Below are positions 44,201 to 58,857 of a stretch of 64,000 bases of DNA, piece by piece. How positions within the stretch are numbered: the stretch's first letter is position 1; every line of letters starts with the position of its first letter. The DNA is taken from contig NC_092581.1 in the NCBI RefSeq assembly GCF_037975245.1, positions 7,097,501 through 7,161,500 of the forward strand. Reading direction: 5' to 3'. The translations under genes were made by a program, and so were the position numbers. The notes below the pieces were generated by a model. It worked only from the letters and a program-made list of their open reading frames with translations, ran no database searches and was not told the origin of the DNA. Source of the DNA: Apostichopus japonicus. Lineage: Eukaryota > Echinodermata > Holothuroidea > Aspidochirotida > Stichopodidae.

Positions 44201-44555
44201 TTGATCGGTACGGAACATTCGATTGATCGGTACCGTACATTCGATTAATCGGTACGGAAAATTCGATTGATCGGTACGGAACATTCGATTGATCGGTACC
44301 GTACATTCGATTGATCGGGACTGCACATTCGATTAATCGGTACGGAACATTCGATTAATCGGTACGGAACATTCGATTGATCGGTACCGCACATTCGATT
44401 GATCGGCACCGCACATTCGATTGATCGGTACGGAACATTCGATTGATCGGTACGGAACATTCGATTGATCGGTTCCGCACATTCGATTGATCGGTACGAA
44501 ACATTCGATTGATCGGTACCGTACATTCGATTAATCGGTACCACATATTCGATTG
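38223..44555. repeat. 6,333-bp tandem segmental duplication, copy 2
   Basis: It is near-identical to 31,890-38,222. The differences I noticed are C at 36,912 against T at 43,245 (a CpG-to-TpG type change) and a two-base change at 38,032-38,033 against 44,365-44,366 that converts a GTAACGAAC monomer to GTACGGAAC. The three 21 bp units recur near 41,274, 42,351 and 43,559. So few differences over 6.3 kb mean a very recent duplication, or conversion, or an assembly duplication. Confidence 0.93.
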
Positions 44556-45470
44556 ATCGGTACCGTACATTCGATTGATCCGTACTGCACATTCGATTGA
44601 TCGGTACGGAACATTCGATTGATCGGTACTACAAATTCGATTGATCGGTACCGTACATTCGATTGATCGGTACCGCACATTCGATTGATCGGTACGGAAC
44701 ATTCGATTGATCGGTAACGAACATTCGATTGATCGGTACGGAACATTCGATTGATCGGTACCGCACATTCGATTGATCGGTACCGTACATTCGATTAATC
44801 GGTACCAAACATTGGATTGATCGGTACGGAACATTCGATTGATCGGTACCGTACATTCGATTAATCGGTACGGAAAGTTCGATTGATCGGTACGGAACAT
44901 TCGATTGCTCGGTACCGTACATTCGATTGATCCGGACTGCACATTCGATTGATCGGTACGGAACATTCGATTAATCGGTAACGAACATTCGATTGATCGG
45001 TACCGCACATTCGATTGATCGGCACCGCACATTCGATTGATCGGTACGGAACATTCGATTGATCGGTACGGAACATTCGATTGATCGGTTCCGCACATTC
45101 GATTGATCGGTACGGAACATTCGATTGATCGGTACCGTACATTCGATTAATCGGTACCACATATTCGATTGATCGGTACCGTACATTCGATTGATCCGTA
45201 CTGCACATTCGATTGATCGGTACGGAACATTCGATTGATCGGTACTACAAATTCGATTGATCGGTACCGTACATTCGATTGATCGGTACCGCACATTCGA
45301 TTGATCGGTACGGAACATTCGATTAATCGGTAACGAACATTCGATTGATCGGTACCGCACATTCGATTGATCGGTACGGAACATTCGTTTGATCGGTACG
45401 GGACATTCGATTGATCGGTACCGCACATTCGATTATTCAGTACGGAACATTCGATTGATCGGTACAGCAC
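44245..45470. repeat. 616-bp tandem HOR pair
   Basis: The rare GATCCGTACTGCAC monomer lies at 44,577 and 45,193, a shift of 616 bp (28 x 22). Flanking monomers match from about 44,245/44,861, including CCAAACATTGG. This pair straddles the right end of the 6,333 bp duplication and begins the zone free of 21 and 23 bp units. Confidence 0.85.
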
Positions 45471-48400
45471 ATTCGATTAATCGGTAACGAACTTTCGATT
45501 GATCGGTACGGAACATTCGATTGATCAATACCGAACATTCGATTGATCGGTACCGCACATTCGATTGATCGGTACCGCACATTCGATTGATCGGTACGGA
45601 ACATTCGATTGATCGGTACCGCACATTCGATTGATCGGTACCGTACATTCGATTAATCGGTACCACACATTCGATTGATCGGTACGGAATATTCGATTGA
45701 TCGTTACCGTACATTCGATTGATCGGTACCGCACATTCGATTGATCGGTGCGGAACATTCGATTAATCGGGAACGAACATTCGATTGATCGGTACCGCAC
45801 ATTCGATTGATCGGTACGGAACATTCGATTGATCGGTACCGTACATTCGATTGATCGGTACGGAACATTCGATTGATCGCTACCGCACATTCCATTGATC
45901 GGTACGGAACATTCGATTGATCGGTACCGTACATTCGATTGATCGGTACGGAACATTCGATTGATCGGTACCGCACATTCGATTGATCGGTACCGTACAT
46001 TCGATTAATCGGTACCAAACATTCGATTGATCGGTACGGAACATTCGATTGATCGGTACCGCACATTCGATTGATCGGTACCGTACATTCGATTAATCGG
46101 TACGGAAAATTCGATTGATCGGTACGGAACAATCGATTGATCGGTACCGTACATTCGATTGATCGGTACTGCACATTCGATTGATCGGTACGGAACATTC
46201 GATTAATCGGTTACGAACATTCGATTATTCAGTACGGAACATTCGATTGATCGGTACGGCACATTCGATTGGTCGGTACGGAACATTCGATTGAACGGTA
46301 CGGAATATTCGTTTGATCGGTACGGCACATTCGATTGATCGGTACGGAACATTCGATTAATCGGTAACGAACATTCGATTGATCGGTACCGCATTTTCCA
46401 TTGATCAGTGCCGCACATTCGATTAATCGGGAACGAACATTCGATTGATCGGTACCGCACATTCGATTGATCGGTACGGAACATTCGATTGATCGGTACC
46501 GTACATTCGATTGATCGGTACGGAACATTCGATTGATCGGTACCGCACATTCGATTGATCGGTACGGAACATTCGATTGATCGGTACCGTACATTCGATT
46601 GATCGGTACGGAACATTCGATTGATCGGTACCGCACATTCGATTGATCGGTACCGTACATTCGATTAATCGGTACCAATCATTCGATTGATCGGTACGGA
46701 ACATTCGATTGATCGGTACCGCTCATTCGATTGATCGGTACCGTACATTCGATTAATCGGTACGGAAAATTCGATTGATCGGTACGGAACATTCGATTGA
46801 TCGGTACCGTACATTCGATTGATCGGTACTACACATTCGATTGATCGGTACGGAACATTCGATTAATCGGTAACGAACATTCGATTGATCGGTACCGCAC
46901 ATTCGATTGATCGGCACCGCACATTCGATTGATCGGTACGGAACATTCGATTGATCGGTACGGAACATTCGATTGATCGGTACCGCACATTCGATTGATC
47001 GGTACGGAACATTCGATTGATCGGTACCGTACATTCGATAAATCGGTACCACATATTCGATTGATCGGTACCGTACATTCGATTGATCGGTACGGAACAT
47101 TTGATTGATCGGTACGGCACATTCGATTGGTCGGTACGGAACATTCGATTGAACGGTACGGAATATTCGTTTGATCGGTACGGCACATTCGATTGATCGG
47201 TACGGAACATTCGATTAATCGGTAACGAACATTCGATTGATCGGTACCGCATTTTCCATTGATCAGTGCCGCACATTCGATTAATCGGGAACGAACATTC
47301 GATTGATCGGTACCGCACATTCGATTGATCGGTACGGAACATTCGATTGATCGGTACCGTACATTCGATTGATCGGTACGGAACATTCGATTGATCGGTA
47401 CCGCACATTCGATTGATCGGTACGGAACATTCGATTGATCGGTACCGTACATTCGATTGATCGGTACGGAACATTCGATTGATCGGTACCGCACATTCGA
47501 TTGATCGGTACCGTACATTCGATTAATCGGTACCAAACATTCGATTGATCGGTACGGAACATTCGATTGATCGGTACCGCACATTCGATTGATCGGTACC
47601 GTACATTCGATTAATCGGTACCAAACATTCGATTGATCGGTACGGAACATTCGATTGATCGGTACCGCTCATTCGATTGATCGGTACCGTACATTCGATT
47701 AATCGGTACGGAAAATTCGATTGATCGGTACGGAACATTCGATTGATCGGTACCGTACATTCGATTGATCGGTACTGCACATTCGATTGATCGGTACGGA
47801 ACATTCGATTAATCGGTAACGAACATTCGATTGATCGGTACCGCACATTCGATTGATCGGAACCGCACATTCGATTGATCGGTACGAAACATTCGATTGA
47901 TCGGTACGGAACATTCGATTGATCGGTACCGCACATTCGATTGATCGGTACGGAACATTCGATTGATCGGTACCGTACATTCGATAAATCGGTACCACAT
48001 ATTCGATTGATCGGTACCGTACATTCGATTGATCGGTACGGAACATTTGATAGATCCGTACGGCACATTCGATTGATCGGTACCGCACATTCGATTGATC
48101 GGTACCGCATATTCGATTGATCGGTACGGAACATTCGATTGATCGGTACTACACATTCGATTGATCGGTACCGTACATTCGATTGATGGGCACCGCACAT
48201 TCGATTGATCGGTACGGAACATTCGATTGATCGGTACGGAACATTCGATTGATCGGTACCGCACATTCGATTGATCGGTACGGAACATTCGATTGATCGG
48301 TACGGAACATTCGATTGATCGGTACTACAAATTCGATTGATCGGTACCGTACATTCGATTGATCGGTACCGCACATTCGATTGATCGGTACGGAACATTC

Positions 48401-51400
48401 GATTAATCGGTAACGAACATTCGATTGATCGGTACCGCACATTCGATTGATCGGTACGGAACATTCGTTTGATCGGTACGGGACATTCGATTGATCGGTA
48501 CCGCACATTCGATTATTCAGTACGGAACATTCGATTGATCGGTACGGCACATTCGATTGGTCGGTACCGCACATTCGATTGATCGGTACGGAACATTCGA
48601 TTGATCGGTACGGAACATTAGATTGATCGGTACGGAACATTCGATTGATCGGTACCGTACATTCGATTAATCGGTACCACATATTCGATTGATCGGTACC
48701 GTACATTCGATTGATCGGTACTGCACATTCGATTGATCGGTACCGTACATTCGATTAATCGGTAACGAACATTCGATTGATCGGTACCGCACATTCGATT
48801 GATCGCCACCGCACACTCGATTGATCGGTGCGGAACATTCGATTGATCGGTACGGAACATTCGATTGATCGGTACCGCACATTCGATTGATCGGTACCGC
48901 ACATTCGATTGATTGTTACCGTACATTCGATTAATCGGTACTACACATTCGATTGATCGGTACGGAACATTCGATTGATCGGTACCGTACATTCGATTGA
49001 TCGGTACCGCACATTCGATTGATCGGTACCGAACATTCGATTGATCGGTACGGAACATTCGATTGATCGGTACCGTACATTCAATTGATCGGTACGGAAC
49101 ATTCGATTGATCGGTACCGCACATTCGATTGATCGGTACCGTACATTCGATTAATCGGTACGGAACATTCGATTGATCGGTACGGAACATTCGATTGATC
49201 GGTACCGTACATTCGATTAATCGGTACGGAAAATTCGATTGATCGGTACGGAACATTAGATTGATCGGTACCGTACATTCGATTGATCTGTACCGCACAT
49301 TCGATTGATCGGTACGGAACATTCGATTAATCGGTAACGAACATTCGATTGATCGATACCGCACATTCGATTGATCGGCACCGCACATTCGATTGATCGG
49401 TACGGAACATTCGATTGATCGGTACCGTACATTCGATTAATCGGTACCACATATTCGATTGATCGGTACCGTACATTCGATTGATCGGTACTGCACATTC
49501 GATTGATCGGTACGGAACATTCGATTGATCGGTACTACAAATTCGATTGATCGGTACCGTACATTCGATTGATCGGTACCGCACATTCGATTGATCGGTA
49601 CGGAACATTCGATTAATCGGTAACGAACATTCGATTGATCGGTACCGCACATTCGATTGATCGGTACGGAACATTCGTTTGATCGGTACGGGACATTCGA
49701 TTGATCGGTACCGCACATTCGATTATTCAGTACGGAACATTCGATTGATCGGTACGGCACATTCGATTGGTCGGTACGGAACATTCGATTGATCGGTACG
49801 GAATATTCGTTTGATCGGTACTGCACATTCGATTGATCGGTACGGAACATTCGATTGATCGGTACGGAACATTCGATTGATCGGTACGGAACATTCGATT
49901 GATCGGTACGGAACATTCGATTGGTCGGTACGGAATATTCGATTGATCGGTACCGCATTTTCCATTGATCAGTGCCGCACATTCGATTAATCGGTAACGA
50001 ACTTTCGATTGATCGGTACGGAACATTCGATTGATCAATACCGAACATTCGATTGATCGGTACCGCACATTCGATTGATCGGTACCGCACATTCGATTGA
50101 TCAGTACGGAACATTCGATTGATCGGTACCGCACTTTCGATTGATCGGTACCGTACATTCGATTAATCGGGACCACACATTCGATTGATCGGTACGGAAC
50201 GTTCGATTGATCGGTACCGTACATTCGATTGATCGGTACCGCACATTCGATTGATCGGTACGGAACATTCGATTAATCGGGAACGAACATTCGATTGATC
50301 GGTACGGAACATTCGATTGATCGGTACCGTACATTCGATTGATCGGTACGGAACATTCGATTGATCGGTACCGCACATTCCATTGATCGGTACGGAACAT
50401 TCGATTGATCGGTACCGCACATTCGATTGATCGGTACGGAACATTCGATTGATCGGTACCGCACATTCGATTGATCGGTACCGTACATTCGATTAATCGG
50501 TACCAAACATTCGATTGATCGGTACGGAACATTCGATTGATCGGTACCGTACATTCGATTGATCGGTACTGCACATTCGATTGATCGGTACGGAACATTC
50601 GATTAATCGGAAACGAACATTCGATTGATCGGTACCGCACATTCGATTGATCGGAACCGCACATTCGATTGATCGGTACGGAACATTCGATTGATCGGTA
50701 CGGAACATTCGATTGATCGGTAACGCACATTCGATTGATCGGTACGGAACATTCGATTGATCGGTACCGTACATTCGATTAATCGGTACCACATATTCGA
50801 TTGATCGGTACCGTACATTCGATTGATCGGTACTGCACATTCGATTGATCGGTACGTAACATTCGATTAATCGGTAACGAACATTCGATTGATCGGTACC
50901 GCACATTAGATTGATCGCCACCGCACATTCGATTGATCGGTGCGGAACATTCGATTGATCGGTACGGAACATTCGATTGATCGGTACCGCACATTCGATT
51001 GATCGGTACCGAACATTCGATTGATCGGTATCGTACATTCGATTAATCGGTACGGAACATTCTATTGATCGGTACGGAACATTCGATTGATCGGTACCGT
51101 ACATTCGATTGATCGGTACGGAACATTCGATTGATCGGTACGGAACATTCGATTGATCGGTACCGCACATTCGATTGATCGGTACCGCACATTCGATTGA
51201 TCGGTACGGAACATTCGATTGATCGGTACTACACATTCGATTGATCGGTACAGAACATTCGATTGATCGGCACCGCACATTCGATTGATCGGTACGGAAC
51301 ATTCGATTGATCGGTACCGTACATTCGATTGATCGGTACCGCACATTCGATTGATCGGTACGGAACATTCGTTTGATCGGTACGGGACATTCGATTGATC

Positions 51401-52829
51401 GGTACGGCACATTCGATTATTCAGTACGGAACATTCGATTGATCGGTACGGAACATTCGATTGATCGGTACGGAACATTCGATTAATCGGGAACGAACAT
51501 TCGATTGATCGGTACCGCACATTCGATTGATCGGTACGGAACATTCGATTGATCGGTACCGTACATTCGATTGATCGGTACGGAACATTCGATTGATCGG
51601 TACCGCACATTCCATTGATCGGTACGGAACATTCGATTGATCGGTACCGCACATTCGATTGATCGGTACGGAACATTCGATTGATCGGTACCGCACATTC
51701 GATTGATCGGTACCGTACATTCGATTAATCGGTACCAAACATTCGATTGATCGGTACGGAACATTCGATTGATCGGTACCGTACATTCGATTGATCGGTA
51801 CTGCACATTCGATTGATCGGTACGGAACATTCGATTAATCGGTAACGAACATTCGATTGATCGGTACCGCACATTCGATTGATCGGCACCGCACATTCGA
51901 TTGATCGGTACGGAACATTCGATTGATCGGTACGGAACATTCGATTGATCGGTACCGCACATTCGATTGATCGGTACGGAACATTCGATTGATCGGTACC
52001 GTACATTCGATTAATCGGTACCACATATTCGATTGATCGGTACCGCACATTCGATTGATCGGTACGGAACATTTGATTGATCGGTACTACACATTCGATT
52101 GATCGGTACCGCACATTCGATTGATCGGTACCGCACATTCGATTGATCGGTACGGAACATTCGATTGATCGGTACTACACATTCGATTGATCGGTACCGT
52201 ACATTCGATTGATCGGCACCGCACATTCGATTGATCGGTACGGAACATTCGATTGATCGGTACGGAACATTCGATTGATCGGTACCGCACATTCGATTGA
52301 TCGGTACGGAACATTCGATTGATCGGTACGGAACATTCGATTGATCGGTACTACAAATTCGATTGATCGGTACCGTACATTCGATTGATCGGTACCGCAC
52401 ATTCGATTGATCGGTACGGAACATTCGATTAATCGGTAACGAACATTCGATTGATCGGTACGGAACATTCGATTGATCGGTACGGAACATTCGATTGATC
52501 GGTACGGAACATTCGATTGATCGGTACGGAACATTCGATTGATCGGTACTACAAATTCGATTGATCGGTACCGTACATTCGATTGATCGGTACCGCACAT
52601 TCGATTGATCGGTACGGAACATTCGATTAATCGGTAACGAACATTCGATTGATCGGTGCCGCACATTCGATTGATCGGTACGGAACATTCGTTTGATCGG
52701 TACGGAACATTCGATTGATCGGTACCGCACATTCGATTATTCAGTACGGAACATTCGATTGATCGGTACGGCACATTCGATTGATCGGTACGGAACATTC
52801 GATTGATCGGTACGGAACATTCGATTGAT
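45471..52829. repeat. Regular satellite zone with 858-bp and longer HORs
   Basis: About 46,250-46,720 recurs at 47,108-47,578 at shift 858 (39 x 22), anchored on GATTGGTCGGTACGG followed by GATTGAACGG (46,261 and 47,119). About 48,075-48,995 recurs at 54,455-55,375 at shift 6,380 (290 x 22), including the rare GATGGGCACC monomer (48,185 and 54,565). 49,327 to about 51,108 recurs at 62,219-64,000 at shift 12,892 (586 x 22). No off-length unit and no unique sequence were seen. Confidence 0.87.
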
Positions 52830-55800
52830 CGGTACCGTACATTCGATTAATCGGTACCACATATTCGATTGATCGGTACCGTACATTCGATTGATCGGTA
52901 CTGCACATTCGATTGATCGGTACCGTACATTCGATTAATCGGTAACGAACATTCGATTGATCGGTACCGCACATTCGATTGATCGCCACCGCACATTCGA
53001 TTGATCGGTGCGGAACATTCGATTGATCGGTACGGAACATTCGATTGATCGGTACCGCACATTCGATTGATCGGTACCGCACATTCGATTGATCGGTACC
53101 GTACATTCGATTAATCGGTACTACACATTCGATTGATCGGTACGGAACATTCGATTGATCGGTACCGTACATTCGATTGATCGGTACGGAACATTCGATT
53201 GATCGGTACGGAACATTCGATTGATCGGTACCGCACATTCGATTGATCGGTACCGCACATTCGATTGATCGGTACGGAACATTCGATTGATCGGCACTAC
53301 ACATTCGATTGATCGGTACCGTACATTCGATTGATCGGCACCGCACATTCGATTGATCGGTACGGAACATTCGATTGATCGGTACGGAACATTCGATTGA
53401 TCGGTACCGCACATTCGATTGATCGGTACGGAACATTCGATTGATCGGTACGGAACATTCGATTGATCGGTACTACAAATTCGATTGATCGGTACCGTAC
53501 ATTCGATTGATCGGTACCGCACATTCGATTGATCGGTACGGAACATTCGATTAATCGGTAACGAACATTCGATTGATCGGTACCGCACATTCGATTGATC
53601 GGTACGGAACATTCGATTGATCGGTACGGCACATTCGATTGGTCGGTACCGCACATTCGATTGATCGGTACGGAACATTCGATTGATCGGTACGGAACAT
53701 TCGATTGATCGGTACTGCACATTCGATTGATCGGTACGGAATATTCGTTTGATCGGTACTGCACATTCGATTGATCGGTACCGCACATTCGATTGATCGC
53801 CACCGCACATTCGATTGATCGGTGCGGAACATTCGATTGATCGGTACGGAACATTCGATTGATCGGTACCGCACATTCGATTGATCGGTACCGCACATTC
53901 GATTGATCGGTACCGTACATTCGATTAATCGGTACTACACATTCGATTGATCGGTACGGAACATTCGATTGATCGGTACCGTACATTCGATTGATCGGTA
54001 CGGAACATTCGATTGATCGGTACGGAACATTCGATTGATCGGTACCGCACATTCGATTGATCGGTACCGCACATTCGATTGATCGGTACGGAACATTCGA
54101 TTGATCGGTACGGAACATTCGATTGATCGGTACCGTACATTCGATTGATCGGCACCGCACATTCAATTGATCGGTACGGAACATTCGATTGATCGGTACG
54201 GAACATTCGATTGATCGGTACGGATCATTCGATTGATCGGTACTACAAATTCGATTGATCGGTACCGTACATTCGATTGATCGGTACCGCACATTCGATT
54301 GATCGGTACGGAACATTCGATTAATCGGTAACGAACATTCGATTGATCGGTACCGCACATTCGATTGATCGGTACGGAACATTCGTTTGATCGGTACCGT
54401 ACATTCGATTGATCGGTACGGAACATTTGATTGATCGGTACGGAACATTCGATTGATCGGTACCGCACATTCGATTGATCGGTACCGCACATTCGATTGA
54501 TCGGTACGGAACATTCGATTGATCGGTACTACACATTCGATTGATCGGTACCGTACATTCGATTGATGGGCACCGCACATTCGATTGATCGGTACGGAAC
54601 ATTCGATTGATCGGTACGGAACATTCGATTGATCGGTACCGCACATTCGATTGATCGGTACGGAACATTCGATTGATCGGTACGGAACATTCGATTGATC
54701 GGTACTACAAATTCGATTGATCGGTACCGTACATTCGATTGATCGGTACCGCACATTCGATTGATCGGTACGGAACATTCGATTAATCGGTAACGAACAT
54801 TCGATTGATCGGTACCGCACATTCGATTGATCGGTACGGAACATTCGTTTGATCGGTACGGGACATTCGATTGATCGGTACCGCACATTCGATTATTCAG
54901 TACGGAACATTCGATTGATCGGTACGGCACATTCGATTGGTCGGTACCGCACATTCGATTGATCGGTACGGAACATTCGATTGATCGGTACGGAACATTC
55001 GATTGATCGGTACGGAACATTCGATTGATCGGTACCGTACATTCGATTAATCGGTACCACATATTCGATTGATCGGTACCGTACATTCGATTGATCGGTA
55101 CTGCACATTCGATTGATCGGTACCGTACATTCGATTAATCGGTAACGAACATTCGATTGATCGGTACCGCACATTCGATTGATCGCCACCGCACACTCGA
55201 TTGATCGGTGCGGAACATTCGATTGATCGGTACGGAACATTCGATTGATCGGTACCGCACATTCGATTGATCGGTACCGCACATTCGATTGATTGTTACC
55301 GTACATTCGATTAATCGGTACTACACATTCGATTGATCGGTACGGAACATTCGATTGATCGGTACCGTACATTCGATTGATCGGTACGGAACATTCGATT
55401 GATCGGTACGGAACATTCGATTGATCGGTACCGCACATTCGATTGATCGGTACCGTACATTCGATTGATCGGCACCGCACATTCGATTGATCGGTACGGA
55501 ACATTCGATTGATCGGTACGGAACATTCGATTGATTGGTACCGCACATTCGATTGATCGGTACGGAACATTCGATTGATCGGTACGGAACATTCGATTGA
55601 TCGGTACTACAAATTCGATTGATCGGTACCGTACATTCGATTGATCGGTACCGCACATTCGATTGATCGGTACCGCACATTCGATTGATCGGTACGGAAC
55701 ATTCGATTGATCGGTACCGTACATTCAATTGATCGGTACGGAACATTCGATTGATCGGTACCGCACATTCGATTGATCGGTACCGTACATTCGATTGATC

Positions 55801-55843
55801 GGTACGGAACATTCGATTGATCGGTACTACAAATTCGATTGAT
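52830..55843. repeat. 3,014-bp tandem HOR, copy 1
   Basis: It aligns at shift 3,014 (137 x 22) with 55,844-58,808. The alignment begins at the GTACCACATATTCG monomer near 52,850/55,864 and ends near 55,795/58,809. It contains two GATCGCCACC monomers (about 52,983 and 53,799) with a third near 55,184. One difference noticed is G at 54,862 against A at 57,876. Confidence 0.93.
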
Positions 55844-58800
55844 CGGTACCGTACATTCGATTAATCGGTACCACATATTCGATTGATCGGTACCGTACAT
55901 TCGATTGATCGGTACTGCACATTCGATTGATCGGTACCGTACATTCGATTAATCGGTAACGAACATTCGATTGATCGGTACCGCACATTCGATTGATCGC
56001 CACCGCACATTCGATTGATCGGTGCGGAACATTCGATTGATCGGTACGGAACATTCGATTGATCGGTACCGCACATTCGATTGATCGGTACCGCACATTC
56101 GATTGATCGGTACCGTACATTCGATTAATCGGTACTACACATTCGATTGATCGGTACGGAACATTCGATTGATCGGTACCGTACATTCGATTGATCGGTA
56201 CGGAACATTCGATTGATCGGTACGGAACATTCGATTGATCGGTACCGCACATTCGATTGATCGGTACCGCACATTCGATTGATCGGTACGGAACATTCGA
56301 TTGATCGGCACTACACATTCGATTGATCGGTACCGTACATTCGATTGATCGGCACCGCACATTCGATTGATCGGTACGGAACATTCGATTGATCGGTACG
56401 GAACATTCGATTGATCGGTACCGCACATTCGATTGATCGGTACGGAACATTCGATTGATCGGTACGGAACATTCGATTGATCGGTACTACAAATTCGATT
56501 GATCGGTACCGTACATTCGATTGATCGGTACCGCACATTCGATTGATCGGTACGGAACATTCGATTAATCGGTAACGAACATTCGATTGATCGGTACCGC
56601 ACATTCGATTGATCGGTACGGAACATTCGATTGATCGGTACGGCACATTCGATTGGTCGGTACCGCACATTCGATTGATCGGTACGGAACATTCGATTGA
56701 TCGGTACGGAACATTCGATTGATCGGTACTGCACATTCGATTGATCGGTACGGAATATTCGTTTGATCGGTACTGCACATTCGATTGATCGGTACCGCAC
56801 ATTCGATTGATCGCCACCGCACATTCGATTGATCGGTGCGGAACATTCGATTGATCGGTACGGAACATTCGATTGATCGGTACCGCACATTCGATTGATC
56901 GGTACCGCACATTCGATTGATCGGTACCGTACATTCGATTAATCGGTACTACACATTCGATTGATCGGTACGGAACATTCGATTGATCGGTACCGTACAT
57001 TCGATTGATCGGTACGGAACATTCGATTGATCGGTACGGAACATTCGATTGATCGGTACCGCACATTCGATTGATCGGTACCGCACATTCGATTGATCGG
57101 TACGGAACATTCGATTGATCGGTACGGAACATTCGATTGATCGGTACCGTACATTCGATTGATCGGCACCGCACATTCAATTGATCGGTACGGAACATTC
57201 GATTGATCGGTACGGAACATTCGATTGATCGGTACGGATCATTCGATTGATCGGTACTACAAATTCGATTGATCGGTACCGTACATTCGATTGATCGGTA
57301 CCGCACATTCGATTGATCGGTACGGAACATTCGATTAATCGGTAACGAACATTCGATTGATCGGTACCGCACATTCGATTGATCGGTACGGAACATTCGT
57401 TTGATCGGTACCGTACATTCGATTGATCGGTACGGAACATTTGATTGATCGGTACGGAACATTCGATTGATCGGTACCGCACATTCGATTGATCGGTACC
57501 GCACATTCGATTGATCGGTACGGAACATTCGATTGATCGGTACTACACATTCGATTGATCGGTACCGTACATTCGATTGATGGGCACCGCACATTCGATT
57601 GATCGGTACGGAACATTCGATTGATCGGTACGGAACATTCGATTGATCGGTACCGCACATTCGATTGATCGGTACGGAACATTCGATTGATCGGTACGGA
57701 ACATTCGATTGATCGGTACTACAAATTCGATTGATCGGTACCGTACATTCGATTGATCGGTACCGCACATTCGATTGATCGGTACGGAACATTCGATTAA
57801 TCGGTAACGAACATTCGATTGATCGGTACCGCACATTCGATTGATCGGTACGGAACATTCGTTTGATCGGTACGGAACATTCGATTGATCGGTACCGCAC
57901 ATTCGATTATTCAGTACGGAACATTCGATTGATCGGTACGGCACATTCGATTGGTCGGTACCGCACATTCGATTGATCGGTACGGAACATTCGATTGATC
58001 GGTACGGAACATTCGATTGATCGGTACGGAACATTCGATTGATCGGTACCGTACATTCGATTAATCGGTACCACATATTCGATTGATCGGTACCGTACAT
58101 TCGATTGATCGGTACTGCACATTCGATTGATCGGTACCGTACATTCGATTAATCGGTAACGAACATTCGATTGATCGGTACCGCACATTCGATTGATCGC
58201 CACCGCACACTCGATTGATCGGTGCGGAACATTCGATTGATCGGTACGGAACATTCGATTGATCGGTACCGCACATTCGATTGATCGGTACCGCACATTC
58301 GATTGATTGTTACCGTACATTCGATTAATCGGTACTACACATTCGATTGATCGGTACGGAACATTCGATTGATCGGTACCGTACATTCGATTGATCGGTA
58401 CGGAACATTCGATTGATCGGTACGGAACATTCGATTGATCGGTACCGCACATTCGATTGATCGGTACCGTACATTCGATTGATCGGCACCGCACATTCGA
58501 TTGATCGGTACGGAACATTCGATTGATCGGTACGGAACATTCGATTGATTGGTACCGCACATTCGATTGATCGGTACGGAACATTCGATTGATCGGTACG
58601 GAACATTCGATTGATCGGTACTACAAATTCGATTGATCGGTACCGTACATTCGATTGATCGGTACCGCACATTCGATTGATCGGTACCGCACATTCGATT
58701 GATCGGTACGGAACATTCGATTGATCGGTACCGTACATTCAATTGATCGGTACGGAACATTCGATTGATCGGTACCGCACATTCGATTGATCGGTACCGT

Positions 58801-58857
58801 ACATTCGATTAATCGGTACCAAACATTCGATTGATCGGTACGGAACATTCGATTGAT
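55844..58857. repeat. 3,014-bp tandem HOR, copy 2
   Basis: Second 137-monomer copy, very close to copy 1. Its right portion (from about 57,630) is also the start of the 3,278 bp repeat, so two large periods overlap here. At 58,809 it departs from copy 1, reading ATTAATCGGTACCAAAC where copy 1 has ATTGATCGGTACGGAAC. Confidence 0.93.

Noticed and set aside
53297-57900. Two 529-codon minus-strand frames as a duplicated gene
   Set aside because: They are the same satellite stretch in two tandem 3,014 bp copies. Their conservation is that of the whole array and is not frame-specific.
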